Below are positions 1-8,343 of a DNA stretch of 58,732 nucleotides, piece by piece (the first letter of the stretch is position 1; each line of letters opens with the position of its first letter). Both the position numbers and the translations under genes were made by a program. The stretch is taken from NCBI GenBank assembly GCA_016212275.1, contig JACRGR010000013.1, positions 1-58,732 of the forward strand. The letters run 5' to 3'. The notes below the pieces were generated by a model that saw only the letters and a list, made by a program, of their open reading frames with translations, searched no databases and was not told the origin of the DNA. The stretch comes from Nitrospinota bacterium. Its GTDB lineage: Bacteria > Nitrospinota_A > UBA7883 > JACRGQ01.

Positions 1-59
1 ATGCGGGCTTGAACATCCGCTCCCTTTAGATGGCCACCCTTGTTCTTTGTTCCGTCCAT
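1..59 (-). CDS. Start of an unidentified gene (N-terminal 19 codons only)
   Basis: Reading leftward, an ATG at 59-57 is preceded by a textbook Shine-Dalgarno sequence (AAGGAGG, about 7 nt upstream). The visible residues begin MDGTKNKGGHLKGADVQAR and run off the window edge. The strong ribosome site makes translation likely. The residues match no family I recognise. It lies downstream of the CheY-TPR regulator on the same strand, 68 nt away, so it could be co-transcribed with it. Confidence 0.55.
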   Translation of the reverse strand, partial: MDGTKNKGGHLKGADVQAR

Positions 60-127
60 GTAAGCACCTCCTTAAACATAAAGTTTATTTTAAGGTCACT
101 TACACAGTTATTGAGACAGTCCCGTCG

Positions 128-1165
128 TCAGAGCGAAGCGAGTGTCGTCCGCAATTCCTGTTTGTCCGGTTCGGAGATGGTGGAGGCATCCAACGCCTTC
201 GTCAATTCCCCCTTCACCTTTTCCTTGTCCACCGCGTTACCCACGGCGTTTTGCATGATCTCCCGCGCGCGGGCAACCTCTTTCAGTTCCAGGTTCGCCG
301 CGGCCAGTATCACGTCCAGGTCGTACCGGATCATGGAAAGGCCGAGCCGGTGGGCCGCCTCGTACAGTTCGATGATCTCCCTGTACTTCCCTTTCTTCAT
401 GTACAGGGAACCGATGAACAGCAACCGGTCGCCGTTGCGGGGGCTGATCTTCACCGCCCCTTCCAGCACTTTTATCGCCTCGTCTTCCTTTCCCATCTTC
501 ACATACAGCGTGGCGAGATTCTCCATCGCCTTGGTATAGTCCTTGTTTATCTCAAGCGCCTTGCGGAAACATTCCTCCGCCTTCGGGAAGTTTTCCTCCA
601 CCGTGCATATCTTTCCCAGTTCACGCAGGGCGCGCGGGGAATTCGGGTTCGCCGCCAGCAATTCCTCGAACTTCGCCTTGGCGGTGGCGTATTCCCTCTT
701 GTTCGCCAGCACGATCCCCTCGCGGAACATTTTTTCCATCTTGGTGGGGTTGTTCTTTTTTTCGAGTATCTTCGCTATCTTGTCTTCCAGCGTTTTCGCC
801 ACGAACGGCTTGATGATGTAGCCGTCCACGTTGTCCTCGGCGGCCTCGATGATCTCCTCGGCGTAATTTTCCGCCGTTACCATCAGCACCGAGGTGAACA
901 ACATGAACCGCGGATCGTTCTTGATGAACTTCAACACGTCTATGCCATGAACGCGCGGCATGTTCCAATCCAGCACCACGAACTGCACCCGGCTGGGGGA
1001 ATTGTACATCCGGTCGAGCGTCTCTATCGCCTCGTCGCCGTCGCCCGCCTCGGTTATTTTGAAATACCCCAAAGAATGGAGCATGTTCTTGATGGTCCGG
1101 CGCATGTTGGGAAAATCGTCCACCACAAGGACGGACAACTTTTTCTTCTCGGCAATGGTAAGCAC
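128..1165 (-). CDS. Response regulator: CheY receiver fused to TPR repeats
   Basis: A 345-residue two-part protein. Residues 10-130 form a receiver domain, with the acidic pair at D16-D17, the phospho-acceptor D66 in LDWNMP, and the conserved lysine in the IIKPF motif. Residues 145-345 are a run of tetratricopeptide repeats (for example FRKALEINKDYTKAMENLA). There is no DNA-binding or enzyme domain, so phosphorylation probably controls protein-protein contacts through the TPR surface. The start codon is GTG at 1165. The cognate kinase is not identifiable here; CheY-like receivers with TPR tails are common in motile bacteria rich in two-component systems. Confidence 0.9.
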   Translation of the reverse strand: MLTIAEKKKLSVLVVDDFPNMRRTIKNMLHSLGYFKITEAGDGDEAIETLDRMYNSPSRVQFVVLDWNMPRVHGIDVLKFIKNDPRFMLFTSVLMVTAENYAEEIIEAAEDNVDGYIIKPFVAKTLEDKIAKILEKKNNPTKMEKMFREGIVLANKREYATAKAKFEELLAANPNSPRALRELGKICTVEENFPKAEECFRKALEINKDYTKAMENLATLYVKMGKEDEAIKVLEGAVKISPRNGDRLLFIGSLYMKKGKYREIIELYEAAHRLGLSMIRYDLDVILAAANLELKEVARAREIMQNAVGNAVDKEKVKGELTKALDASTISEPDKQELRTTLASL

Positions 1166-1217
1166 TAGTTCACGCCGCCGCGGAAACGCCGCATGAGTTC
1201 CCCCCCATTAGGGACCA

Positions 1218-1379
1218 TCAGGACACTTGCGTAAAATCGTTTTTGCCCACGCCGCACGCGGGGCATACCCAGTCGTCGGGAATGTCTTCGAAGGCGGTGC
1301 CCGCCGCTATGCCGCTGTCCGGATCGCCCGCTTTCGGATCGTACACCCACCCGCATACGTTACAAACCCACTTTGCCAT
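1218..1379 (-). CDS. Rubredoxin
   Basis: A 53-residue rubredoxin. Two CxxC knuckles (C6/C9 in VCNVCGW and C39/C42 in VCPACG) bind a single iron. The fold markers WVYDP, the DxxxG turn and DDWVCP are all present, and the length is that of a free-standing rubredoxin. It carries single electrons at low potential in the cytoplasm. The start has a clear ribosome site (AGAGGAG). It is the last gene of a leftward trio with a two-helix ferritin-like protein (gap 25 nt) and a DUF2231-like membrane protein, which suggests it supplies electrons to the diiron-type partner. Confidence 0.96.
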   Translation of the reverse strand: MAKWVCNVCGWVYDPKAGDPDSGIAAGTAFEDIPDDWVCPACGVGKNDFTQVS

Positions 1380-1404
1380 GCATTCTCCTCTGAAATTCCG
1401 ATTA

Positions 1405-1635
1405 CTATTTAGGAAGCTTTGCCAGCTTCTCTTCCAGTCCGGCCAGAATATGTTCCAGCGACGCGCGGTGCCTTAGCTCCTGTTCCGCCAGGAAGCGGAA
1501 CATCTCCTGGGAGGCCTCGTCCTGGTACTCGCCCGCCAGTTTTAAATAAAACTCGTTTGCCTCGGTCTCGCGGGGGATGGCGATGATAAGCGCCTCGATC
1601 TTCCGCTCCAAGTCCCTGCGTTCTTTGATGGCCAT
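1405..1635 (-). CDS. Two-helix (half-size) ferritin-like/rubrerythrin-type protein
   Basis: A 76-residue protein made of two predicted long helices. Helix 1 carries E25 and E28 in ETEANEFY. Helix 2 carries an ExxH motif (E53-L-R-H56) and E61/H62. These are the carboxylate/histidine signatures of the rubrerythrin-ferritin superfamily, but only half of the four-helix bundle is present. A complete diiron site would therefore need dimerisation, as in encapsulated ferritins. Its ATG overlaps the TAA of the upstream membrane gene (TAATG), so the two are translationally coupled. Likely role: peroxide/oxygen reduction or iron handling with the adjacent rubredoxin; this is inferred from context. Confidence 0.75.
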   Translation of the reverse strand: MAIKERRDLERKIEALIIAIPRETEANEFYLKLAGEYQDEASQEMFRFLAEQELRHRASLEHILAGLEEKLAKLPK

Positions 1636-2051
1636 TAGATGAACTTGCCTCCCAAATATCCCAGGTAGGTCACAAACCCGCTGTTTGCGGCCACCAGGGC
1701 GAGGTAATAATACCGGTAATCGCTTTCAGGCGCGGCCACCTCGCCGTTCATTGCGCGCCATGCCACTATCCCGAAAGATGTTACCATAAAAAGAACCCCA
1801 AAAATCCGCTTGTGGTTGAAAATTTGGGTGGAACGCCCTTGAAAGCGGGTGCGCCAGTCGGCAAAGCCCGAAAAGAACGCGAACGGCCCGCCTAGCATTC
1901 CAAAGATGAAGCAATAGAACGAAGCGGGTTCAAAGCTCGGCGTGCCGGTGACGAAATACGCGCACAGCAGGAAAAACCCCACCGGCATAAGAGCGTTGGT
2001 GAAATGGCTCGATATGTGGTGCGTGTGTACAAACCATGGATTTTTTGTCAT
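1635..2051 (-). CDS. DUF2231-like four-helix membrane protein
   Basis: A 138-residue membrane protein with four hydrophobic spans (about residues 18-36, 44-62, 82-100 and 112-133). The N-terminus is histidine-rich (HTHHISSHFTNALMPVG), resembling the HPxxVHFP opening of DUF2231 proteins, where paired histidines could bind haem or metal. It is the first gene of the leftward trio with the ferritin-like protein and rubredoxin, with a promoter-like sequence 44 nt upstream. The arrangement suggests a membrane partner for a small redox module. The biochemical function is unknown. Confidence 0.7.
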   Translation of the reverse strand: MTKNPWFVHTHHISSHFTNALMPVGFFLLCAYFVTGTPSFEPASFYCFIFGMLGGPFAFFSGFADWRTRFQGRSTQIFNHKRIFGVLFMVTSFGIVAWRAMNGEVAAPESDYRYYYLALVAANSGFVTYLGYLGGKFI

Positions 2052-2094
2052 GGGGCGCTACCTTCAGTTAGGTCAGGCTATCCGACTTTTCTAG

Positions 2095-2124
2095 ATTATA
2101 CACCGGAAATCCGCCGACAATCAA
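2095..2124 (-). promoter_or_regulatory. Sigma-70-type promoter for the redox trio
   Basis: On the minus strand, TTGATT (2124-2119), an 18-nt spacer and a perfect TATAAT (2100-2095) lie 44 nt before the ATG of the DUF2231-like gene. The perfect -10 makes this one of the better vegetative promoter matches in the window. Confidence 0.6.
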
Positions 2125-2148
2125 AGCAAAGTCGGGCATCCCCCCGGC

Positions 2149-3537
2149 CTATTCCCGGCGTTCGTCCGCGAGTTGGTCCACGTCTATTTCGTAGGTTTTT
2201 ATCTTGTCCTGCAGGTTCTTGCGGGCGAGCTGAATCATTGCGGCGGTCCTTGAAATGTTGCCCGCGTTTACCGCCAACGCCTTTTCGAGGAACTGTTTCT
2301 CGAACGCGTGCTTCGCGTCTTTCAGCGGCGGGATGGCTTCCCCTTCGTACACCACCGCGCGGGACGGCACCTTGCGGATATTTTCCGGCAGGTCCGCCAC
2401 GTCCAGCACCCCCTTGCGCGCCAGCACGATGCCACGCTCTATCACGTTTTGCAGTTCGCGGATGTTGCCGGGCCAGTCGTAGTCCAACAGGCATTTCATC
2501 GCGCGGTCCGCGATGGCGGTGATGTTCTTGTTCACCTCCACCTTGTATTTTTCCAGGAAATAGCCGGCCAGCGCCGGAATATCGCCCCGCCGCTCGCGCA
2601 GGGCGGGTGTGCGGATGGAGATGACGTTCAGCCGGTAGAACAGGTCTTCGCGGAACGCGCCGTTCTTCACCTCTTCCGCGAGGTTGCGGTTGGTGGCGGC
2701 GATGATCCGCACGTTCGCCTTCACCGGGGCGGTGCCCCCCACCCGCTCGAACTCGCGCTCCTGGAGTATCCGCAGGAGCTTCACCTGTAGCGCGGGGGAA
2801 ATTTCGCCTATCTCGTCCAGGAATATCGTGCCGCCGTCGGCCACCTCGAACCGCCCCTTCTTTTGCGCTATCGCCCCGGTGAACGCCCCTTTCTCGTGCC
2901 CGAACAGTTCGCTTTCCAAAAGCGTTTCGGCCAGCGCGGCGCAGTTCACTTTCACGAACGGGCCGTTCTTGCGGTCGCTGGCGTTATGGATGGCGTTGGC
3001 CACCAATTCCTTCCCCGTGCCGCTCTCTCCCATGATCAGCACCGTGGCGTTGGTTCCCGCCACGCTTTCCACCAATTCGGAAATGGCCTTCACCTGCGGC
3101 GAGTCCCCGATCATCAGGTTGGAATGCCGCACGCGGGCCAGCTCGTTCTTCAGGTTGCTGTTCTCGCGTTTTATCCGCACGAAGTCCATCGCCTTGCGCA
3201 CTTCCAATATCAGTTCATCCGGTTCGAACGGCTTGAGGATGTAGCTGAAGGCCCCCTTCTTGATCGCCTCCACCGCGGTCTTCACGCTCCCGTGCGCCGT
3301 GATGATGATCACCTCGGTCTCCGGCCACGACTCGCGAATTTTCTCCAGCAGTTGCAGGCCGTTCATCTGCGGCATCATCAGGTCGGTGAGCACCAGCGCG
3401 TAGGAGTCCTTCTGCATCTTGACCAAGGCCTCCAGCCCGGAACTGGCGCTGGTGTGCTTGAACCCTTCCTGCGATAGAAGGTGCGCGATGAGCTCCAGGT
3501 TGTCCTGGTTATCGTCCACGGCTAAAATTTTTTCCAT
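2149..3537 (-). CDS. NtrC-family sigma-54-dependent response regulator
   Basis: A 462-residue transcriptional activator. The receiver domain (1-120) has phospho-acceptor D52 in TDLMMP. The AAA+ domain (about 138-370) has a Walker A GESGTGKE, the sigma-54-contacting GAFTGA loop, Walker B GGTIFLDE and the R-finger region of the family. A short Fis-type helix-turn-helix closes the protein (about 415-455, NISRTAAMIQLARKNLQ). All motifs needed to remodel RNA polymerase-sigma-54 are intact. The partner kinase and target promoters are not obvious nearby. It is divergent from the HD-GYP regulator at 3640. Confidence 0.96.
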   Translation of the reverse strand: MEKILAVDDNQDNLELIAHLLSQEGFKHTSASSGLEALVKMQKDSYALVLTDLMMPQMNGLQLLEKIRESWPETEVIIITAHGSVKTAVEAIKKGAFSYILKPFEPDELILEVRKAMDFVRIKRENSNLKNELARVRHSNLMIGDSPQVKAISELVESVAGTNATVLIMGESGTGKELVANAIHNASDRKNGPFVKVNCAALAETLLESELFGHEKGAFTGAIAQKKGRFEVADGGTIFLDEIGEISPALQVKLLRILQEREFERVGGTAPVKANVRIIAATNRNLAEEVKNGAFREDLFYRLNVISIRTPALRERRGDIPALAGYFLEKYKVEVNKNITAIADRAMKCLLDYDWPGNIRELQNVIERGIVLARKGVLDVADLPENIRKVPSRAVVYEGEAIPPLKDAKHAFEKQFLEKALAVNAGNISRTAAMIQLARKNLQDKIKTYEIDVDQLADERRE

Positions 3538-3639
3538 ATCCCCTTGCGGATGATATTATACTCCCGCGTTTATTGTGGCACAGAAATATTTGGTATTTGC
3601 GCGCAAACCGGCGGTGTTCCCGCCCTGCTCCGGTGGACG

Positions 3640-4743
3640 ATGAACAGACTATTGACCGACGCACTCATCCTGCTGGTGGACGATACCGAGTCCAACCTTG
3701 AACTGCTCGAAATGATCTTCGAGGGGGAAAGGGCGAAGACACTGAGGGCCGCTGGCGGCGAAAAAGCGCTGGAACTGGCGAAAAAGCACGGCGCAGGCAT
3801 TGATCTCATCATCACCGACATCCGCATGCCCTACATGGACGGCATCCAGCTCACCGGCAAACTGCGTGAACTGCTGGGCCACCAGACGCCGATCATGCTC
3901 CTCACCGCCGAACGCAAGACCGACGAACAACTGTCCGCGGGCCTGCAGGCCGGAGCGAACGATTACCTTATCAAGCCAATCAACGAGGTGGAACTGCTCG
4001 CGCGGAGCGGCTCCCTGGTGCGCCTCAAACGGGTGTTCGACGAGAACATGGAACTGCAACGCTCGCTCGAACTCAAGGTCATCGAGCGCACCATCGAGGT
4101 GGAAATGTCGCGCGACGCCACGATGTTCGCCCTGGCGAAACAGGCGGAGTTCCGCGACCCCGAAACCGGGAGCCACCTCGAACGTATCCGTGAATACGTC
4201 CGCCTCCTCGCCGCGCAAATGCAAAAAACCGGTCCTTACCAGAGCCGGATCGACCACACATTCGTGATGAACATCTACAAGGCATCCCCCCTGCACGACA
4301 TCGGCAAGGTGGGAATACCCGACCGCATCCTGCTCAAGCCGGGGCGGCTGGACCCGGACGAGTTCGAGATCATGAAACAGCATGCCGCGTTCGGCGGGCG
4401 CACCCTGCACGAGGCGGAGGAGCGCCTGCTGGCCCCCAACCAGCTTTTGACGATGGCGAAAGAGATCGCCTTTTGCCACCATGAAAAGTGGGACGGCTCC
4501 GGCTACCCCGGCGGCATAAAGGGGGAGGAGATACCCCTGCCCGCGCGCATCATGGCGCTGGCCGACGTGTACGACGCGCTCACATCGAAGCGGGTGTACA
4601 AGTCCGCCATGTCCCACGAAGAAACCCACGCCATTATCGCCAAAGGGAAAGGAACACATTTCGACCCGGTGGTGATCGATGCGTATGAATCGCTCATCGT
4701 CGAATTCGTGAGAATCCGGGACAGCTTCAAGGACGCGGGGTGA
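3640..4743 (+). CDS. HD-GYP response regulator (c-di-GMP phosphodiesterase)
   Basis: A 367-residue protein: receiver domain (1-125; acidic pair D14-D15, phospho-acceptor D60 in TDIRMP), a coiled linker, then an HD-GYP domain. The catalytic signatures HDIGKVGIPD and HHEKWDGSGYP are canonical, so it should hydrolyse cyclic di-GMP when phosphorylated. I chose the ATG at 3640 because the in-frame extension upstream has no regulatory-domain sequence. The stop overlaps the GTG start of tilS (GTGA). Confidence 0.94.
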   Translation: MNRLLTDALILLVDDTESNLELLEMIFEGERAKTLRAAGGEKALELAKKHGAGIDLIITDIRMPYMDGIQLTGKLRELLGHQTPIMLLTAERKTDEQLSAGLQAGANDYLIKPINEVELLARSGSLVRLKRVFDENMELQRSLELKVIERTIEVEMSRDATMFALAKQAEFRDPETGSHLERIREYVRLLAAQMQKTGPYQSRIDHTFVMNIYKASPLHDIGKVGIPDRILLKPGRLDPDEFEIMKQHAAFGGRTLHEAEERLLAPNQLLTMAKEIAFCHHEKWDGSGYPGGIKGEEIPLPARIMALADVYDALTSKRVYKSAMSHEETHAIIAKGKGTHFDPVVIDAYESLIVEFVRIRDSFKDAG

Positions 4744-6125
4744 TCCTCCAGAAAATCCGGGGCGCCATCCGGCGGCACGCGATGCTCAGCCCGGGCGAAC
4801 GGGTATGCGTGGCGGTATCCGGCGGGCCGGACTCAACCGCCCTTTTGCTCCTCCTTCATGACCTTAAGGATGAACTTGGCGTCACCCTTTCCGTTTGCCA
4901 CGTCAACCACCGCCTGCGCGGCTATGCGTCGGATGAAGATGAACGGTTTGTGAAAGAGCTTGCCGGGAGGCTATCCCTCCCCTGCGAGACGGCGGCGGTG
5001 GACGTGACAAAATACGCCGCGCTCACCGGCTCCGGGGTGCAGGCCGCCGCGCGGGAACTGCGCTACGGTGCGTTCCGCACACTTGCCGCGCACCTGAAGG
5101 CGGATAAGGTGGCCACCGCGCACACCGCGGACGACAGCGCGGAAACGCTCCTGATAAACCTTCTGCGCGGCGCGGGGCCGCAAGGGCTTTCCGGCATCCC
5201 GCCGGTGCGCGAAGGGTTTTTCATCCGCCCCCTCATCGAAACGCGCAAGGAAGAACTACTGCGCTGGCTGAAGCAAAAAGGCCAGCCGTGGCGCACCGAC
5301 GCTTCGAACGCGGAGGCGAAATACGCGCGCAACCGCGTACGCCAGTCGCTATTACCAATCATGGAAAAAGAGTTCAATCCGTCGGCGCGCGAGGCACTGG
5401 CCCGCGCGGCGGAAATACTTGGGGATACGCATGACTTCATCCGGCATGAGGCCGAAAAGTCCTACGACGCGCTTTTCTCGCCGTCGGAGGATGGCGTGGT
5501 GGCGGACCGCGCCGCCTTCGCCCTTCTCCATCCCGCGCTCCAGCGGGAACTGGTACGAACGGCGGTGTTGCGGGTGCGGAAAACCCTTGCGGGCATTTCG
5601 TTCGCGCACTTTGAGGAAATCCGCCATCTGGCCCTTTCCGGCATCGGAGGCGAAATTACGCTCAAGGGACTCACGGTCGGCACGGCACACGGAAAACTGT
5701 ACTTTTCACCCACCCCGTTCACGGCGGTGCAACAGTTCAGTTATCCGCTAAAAGTCCCCGGCACGACCGACATCCCGGAAGCGAATTGCACAGTAACCGG
5801 GGAAATGGCGGATGCCCCGCCTGCGCAATTCGACCCGCACTGTGAAGCTGTATATCTGGATGCCGCCGCCATCCCGCCCACTGCCGTCCTGCGTAACCGG
5901 CGCGACGGCGACCACTTCCACCCGCTCGGCGCGCCGGGGGGGCGCAAACTGAAAAGGTTTTTCATTGATGAAAAGGTTCCCCGCTGGGAGCGCGACCGCA
6001 TAGTGCTCCTCGCGGACGGCAACGAAGTTCTTTGGGTGGCCGGGCAAAGGGTTTCTGAAAAGGTGAAAATCACGCCTGCGACGAATTGCATCCTTTGCGT
6101 AAAACTGATTCGCCCGCCAGTCTAA
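4740..6125 (+). CDS. tilS: tRNA(Ile)-lysidine synthase
   Basis: Converts C34 of the CAU-anticodon isoleucine tRNA to lysidine with ATP and lysine, an essential decoding step. The N-terminal PP-loop ATPase motif SGGPDS (residues 27-32) and the HVNHRLRG motif are present. The C-terminal substrate-recognition domain is complete (LRNRRDGDHFHPLG and LKRFFIDEKVPRWERD). The 461-residue length is normal for the two-domain form. The GTG start overlaps the previous stop by 4 nt, so translation is probably coupled to the HD-GYP gene. An internal ATG at 4782 is an alternative start. Confidence 0.96.
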   Translation: MILQKIRGAIRRHAMLSPGERVCVAVSGGPDSTALLLLLHDLKDELGVTLSVCHVNHRLRGYASDEDERFVKELAGRLSLPCETAAVDVTKYAALTGSGVQAAARELRYGAFRTLAAHLKADKVATAHTADDSAETLLINLLRGAGPQGLSGIPPVREGFFIRPLIETRKEELLRWLKQKGQPWRTDASNAEAKYARNRVRQSLLPIMEKEFNPSAREALARAAEILGDTHDFIRHEAEKSYDALFSPSEDGVVADRAAFALLHPALQRELVRTAVLRVRKTLAGISFAHFEEIRHLALSGIGGEITLKGLTVGTAHGKLYFSPTPFTAVQQFSYPLKVPGTTDIPEANCTVTGEMADAPPAQFDPHCEAVYLDAAAIPPTAVLRNRRDGDHFHPLGAPGGRKLKRFFIDEKVPRWERDRIVLLADGNEVLWVAGQRVSEKVKITPATNCILCVKLIRPPV

Positions 6126-6154
6126 AAACCCCGTTGGAGGGGCAATGCTTGCGC

Positions 6155-6541
6155 TTAAACGTCCACCTTGAATCCCAGATCCAAATCGCTTGCCTGCCGG
6201 CCACCGCGTATCCCCCAGTTATCCCGCGGCTGTTCGTTCAAGACAATGAACACTTCCAAAGGTGGAATACCGATTGGCTCAAGATTCTCCACAATCTTTC
6301 CAAAGAGCGCCCTCTTCGTTTCTTTACTCCTGCCGGAGAACATGGAAATTTCGATGAGAGTGTATTTTTCTCCCTTTCCCGGAGGAATTTCGAAATCTTC
6401 GTACTCTCCCAACACTTGGGTGCGGTCGTGGTTTGGGATTTTCAGCGCTTCCACGAGCGCACAATGCACCGCATTGAGCATTTCATTTTTCTCGCGGGGG
6501 GAAAAGCTCCCCTTGCGAACGCTGATCCTTACCACGGGCAT
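6155..6541 (-). CDS. Tautomerase-superfamily protein
   Basis: A 128-residue member of the 4-oxalocrotonate tautomerase/MIF superfamily. Proline follows the initiator Met (MPVVRI) and would become the catalytic N-terminal amine. The conserved stretch PLEVFIVLNEQPRDNWGIRGG is typical of the Tautomerase_2 group. The physiological substrate is unknown. It is convergent with tilS (29-nt gap) and lies 22 nt downstream of the cyclic-nucleotide-binding gene, with which it probably forms an operon. Confidence 0.88.
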   Translation of the reverse strand: MPVVRISVRKGSFSPREKNEMLNAVHCALVEALKIPNHDRTQVLGEYEDFEIPPGKGEKYTLIEISMFSGRSKETKRALFGKIVENLEPIGIPPLEVFIVLNEQPRDNWGIRGGRQASDLDLGFKVDV

Positions 6542-6563
6542 CGTTCAGGCATTCCTTGTGACG

Positions 6564-7022
6564 CTAAAACGCTTCCACCAGCGCCTTGCTTTGGTTCTTT
6601 AGCTTCTGCGCCATGTATTTGGCCACCTGCCGGATGAATTTCAACTGGGTATCGCAGGTAAGCCGACCGATGGCCTGCCCGTCCGCCGCGAACGCGAAGC
6701 ACTCCATCGCCGCCATCACGCTGGCCGAACGGTGTCCGTCCAAAAGCATCGCCATCTCGCCGAACACGTCCCCCGCCGAAAGGTTGGCGATCTTCACCTT
6801 GCGCCGCTTGGTGTCGCTCTCCTTGATGATCATCACCTTTCCCTTTAGGATCACATAGAAGCAGGCGTCCACCGCGTCCTCCTTGATGACGTATTCATGC
6901 GCGGCGTATTTTTTTATGGCTCCGCACTTGAGCACTTCGGCAAGCTCGTCCATGGTGAACGGCGAAAAGAAATCCACCGCCTGCAAAAGCTTGAGCCGTT
7001 TTTCCAGTTCGAAATCGTCCAT
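6564..7022 (-). CDS. Cyclic-nucleotide-binding domain protein
   Basis: A 152-residue protein that is essentially one cNMP-binding beta-roll. The phosphate-binding cassette is visible as GDVFGEMAMLLDGHRSASV, with the conserved Glu and Arg. No helix-turn-helix or enzyme domain follows, only an amphipathic C-terminal helix. It may therefore be a stand-alone sensor or regulatory subunit rather than a CRP-type transcription factor. It is divergent from the FlgO-like lipoprotein gene at 7130. Confidence 0.88.
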   Translation of the reverse strand: MDDFELEKRLKLLQAVDFFSPFTMDELAEVLKCGAIKKYAAHEYVIKEDAVDACFYVILKGKVMIIKESDTKRRKVKIANLSAGDVFGEMAMLLDGHRSASVMAAMECFAFAADGQAIGRLTCDTQLKFIRQVAKYMAQKLKNQSKALVEAF

Positions 7023-7129
7023 TGTTCCCTCTTCCCCGGCGGCCTATCCGCCGCACCCGGCCCGTATATTCTACTACACCGAAATCCGCTTTGTAATTGC
7101 CGTCCCGCTATGGTACACATAGACGGAAT

Positions 7130-7666
7130 ATGAAACGCCTGCTTATCATCCCGCTCCTGTTGATCGCGGCATTTGCGGCCTCCTGCGCCAAGGAGCCGCC
7201 CAAAGAGCCGGTGACCGACTCCAGCTATTTCAACCAAAAGCTGGGAAAACTGTCGGACGACCTGATAAAGAAAGCGGCCCGCAAGCCGCGCAAGGTGGCG
7301 GTGCTCGATTTCGTGAACCCGAACGGCAAAACGTCCCAGCTAGGCAAATACCTCACCGCGAAGTTCAGCGAACTCTCCATTCAAAAAAACCTGTTCCAAA
7401 CCCCGGTGGAAGGCGAAGTGTCGAAGGCGCTTAAAACGCTCGGCATCGCGTACAACGGCACGATGGACGGCGCATCGGCCAAGCGGCTGGGCGAGGCGAT
7501 CGCCGGCGACGCCATCATCGTGGGCATGATCTCCGATCTGCAAAAAGGGAGCGATGTGGACCTGGTGGTCAGAATGATAGACACCAAGACCGGCACGGTG
7601 ATCTCCGCCTCCAGCGCCAGCTTTTTGCGGAGCAAACAGGTAAGCTCGATGCTTGAAAGCTTCTAA
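7130..7666 (+). CDS. FlgO-like outer-membrane lipoprotein
   Basis: A 178-residue lipoprotein: signal peptide MKRLLIIPLLLIAAFAASC with a lipobox cysteine at about residue 19. The mature domain (KVAVLDFVNPNGK...LGKYLTAKFSEL, then GDAIIVGMISDL and VDLVVRMIDTKTG) resembles the FlgO domain linked to flagellar stability in Vibrio. With flgM and flagellin in the same window, a motility-related role is plausible but not shown. I chose the ATG at 7130 because it places the signal peptide at the N-terminus. Confidence 0.75.
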   Translation: MKRLLIIPLLLIAAFAASCAKEPPKEPVTDSSYFNQKLGKLSDDLIKKAARKPRKVAVLDFVNPNGKTSQLGKYLTAKFSELSIQKNLFQTPVEGEVSKALKTLGIAYNGTMDGASAKRLGEAIAGDAIIVGMISDLQKGSDVDLVVRMIDTKTGTVISASSASFLRSKQVSSMLESF

Positions 7667-7674
7667 CGAAAAAA

Positions 7675-8343
7675 GTGGATGAAACGAAAGTAAAACTCTG
7701 CGGCCAAACGCGCCGGGAAGACATCGCGTTCTCGTTCGCCAGCGGCGCCGATTTTTGCGGCGTGGTCATCGAAGTCCCCTCTTCCCCCCGCAGCCGAACC
7801 GTGGAGCAGGCGGCGGAACTCTTCGCGGGGAACAATGAGCGCATTTTCGCCCTCACCGCCGACGCGCCGATGGCGCTGTACGCGGCGATAGCCAAAACGC
7901 TCAAGCCCGGCTATTTCCAGTTGACCGCGAACGAACCCCCGGAAGACGTGAAAAAGATTCGCGCCGCATTCGGCATACCGGTCTTCAAATCGCTCCACCT
8001 GCCGCGGGAAGGGATCGCGGGAGAAACGGCGGAAACATTCGTGGAAACAATGCTGGCGTACCTTTCAGCCGGGTGCGAGGGTTTTGTGCTGGATACGCTT
8101 GTGCCGGGAATGTACGGCGGCTCCGGAAAAAAATCCGATTGGGAACTGGCGCGCAAGATCGTTTCCGCCGCGAACGCGAAAACGCTTTTGGCAGGCGGCA
8201 TATCGCCGGAAAACGCCGCGCAAGCCGCCGCCGTTGGCGCGTATGGCATTGACCTGGCCAGCGGAGTTGAAACCGCCCCCGGCGTGAAATCGCGCGAGAA
8301 GATTGCGGCATTATTCGCGGCGCTGGGGAGAAGCACGCCTTGA
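7675..8343 (+). CDS. trpF: Phosphoribosylanthranilate isomerase
   Basis: Isomerises N-(5-phosphoribosyl)anthranilate in tryptophan synthesis. A 222-residue TIM barrel with the catalytic Cys in KLCGQTR near the N-terminus, the catalytic Asp in FVLDT, and phosphate-binding loops GGSGKKSDW and LAGGISPENA followed by GIDLASGVE. The start is GTG with no clear ribosome site, only 8 nt after the lipoprotein stop, which suggests read-through coupling. No other trp genes are visible here. Confidence 0.93.
   Translation: MDETKVKLCGQTRREDIAFSFASGADFCGVVIEVPSSPRSRTVEQAAELFAGNNERIFALTADAPMALYAAIAKTLKPGYFQLTANEPPEDVKKIRAAFGIPVFKSLHLPREGIAGETAETFVETMLAYLSAGCEGFVLDTLVPGMYGGSGKKSDWELARKIVSAANAKTLLAGGISPENAAQAAAVGAYGIDLASGVETAPGVKSREKIAALFAALGRSTP

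Noticed and set aside
79..105. TAAAGTTT at 79-86 as a sigma-28 promoter
   Set aside because: The position where the -10 should be reads ACTTACAC, and no rightward gene follows.
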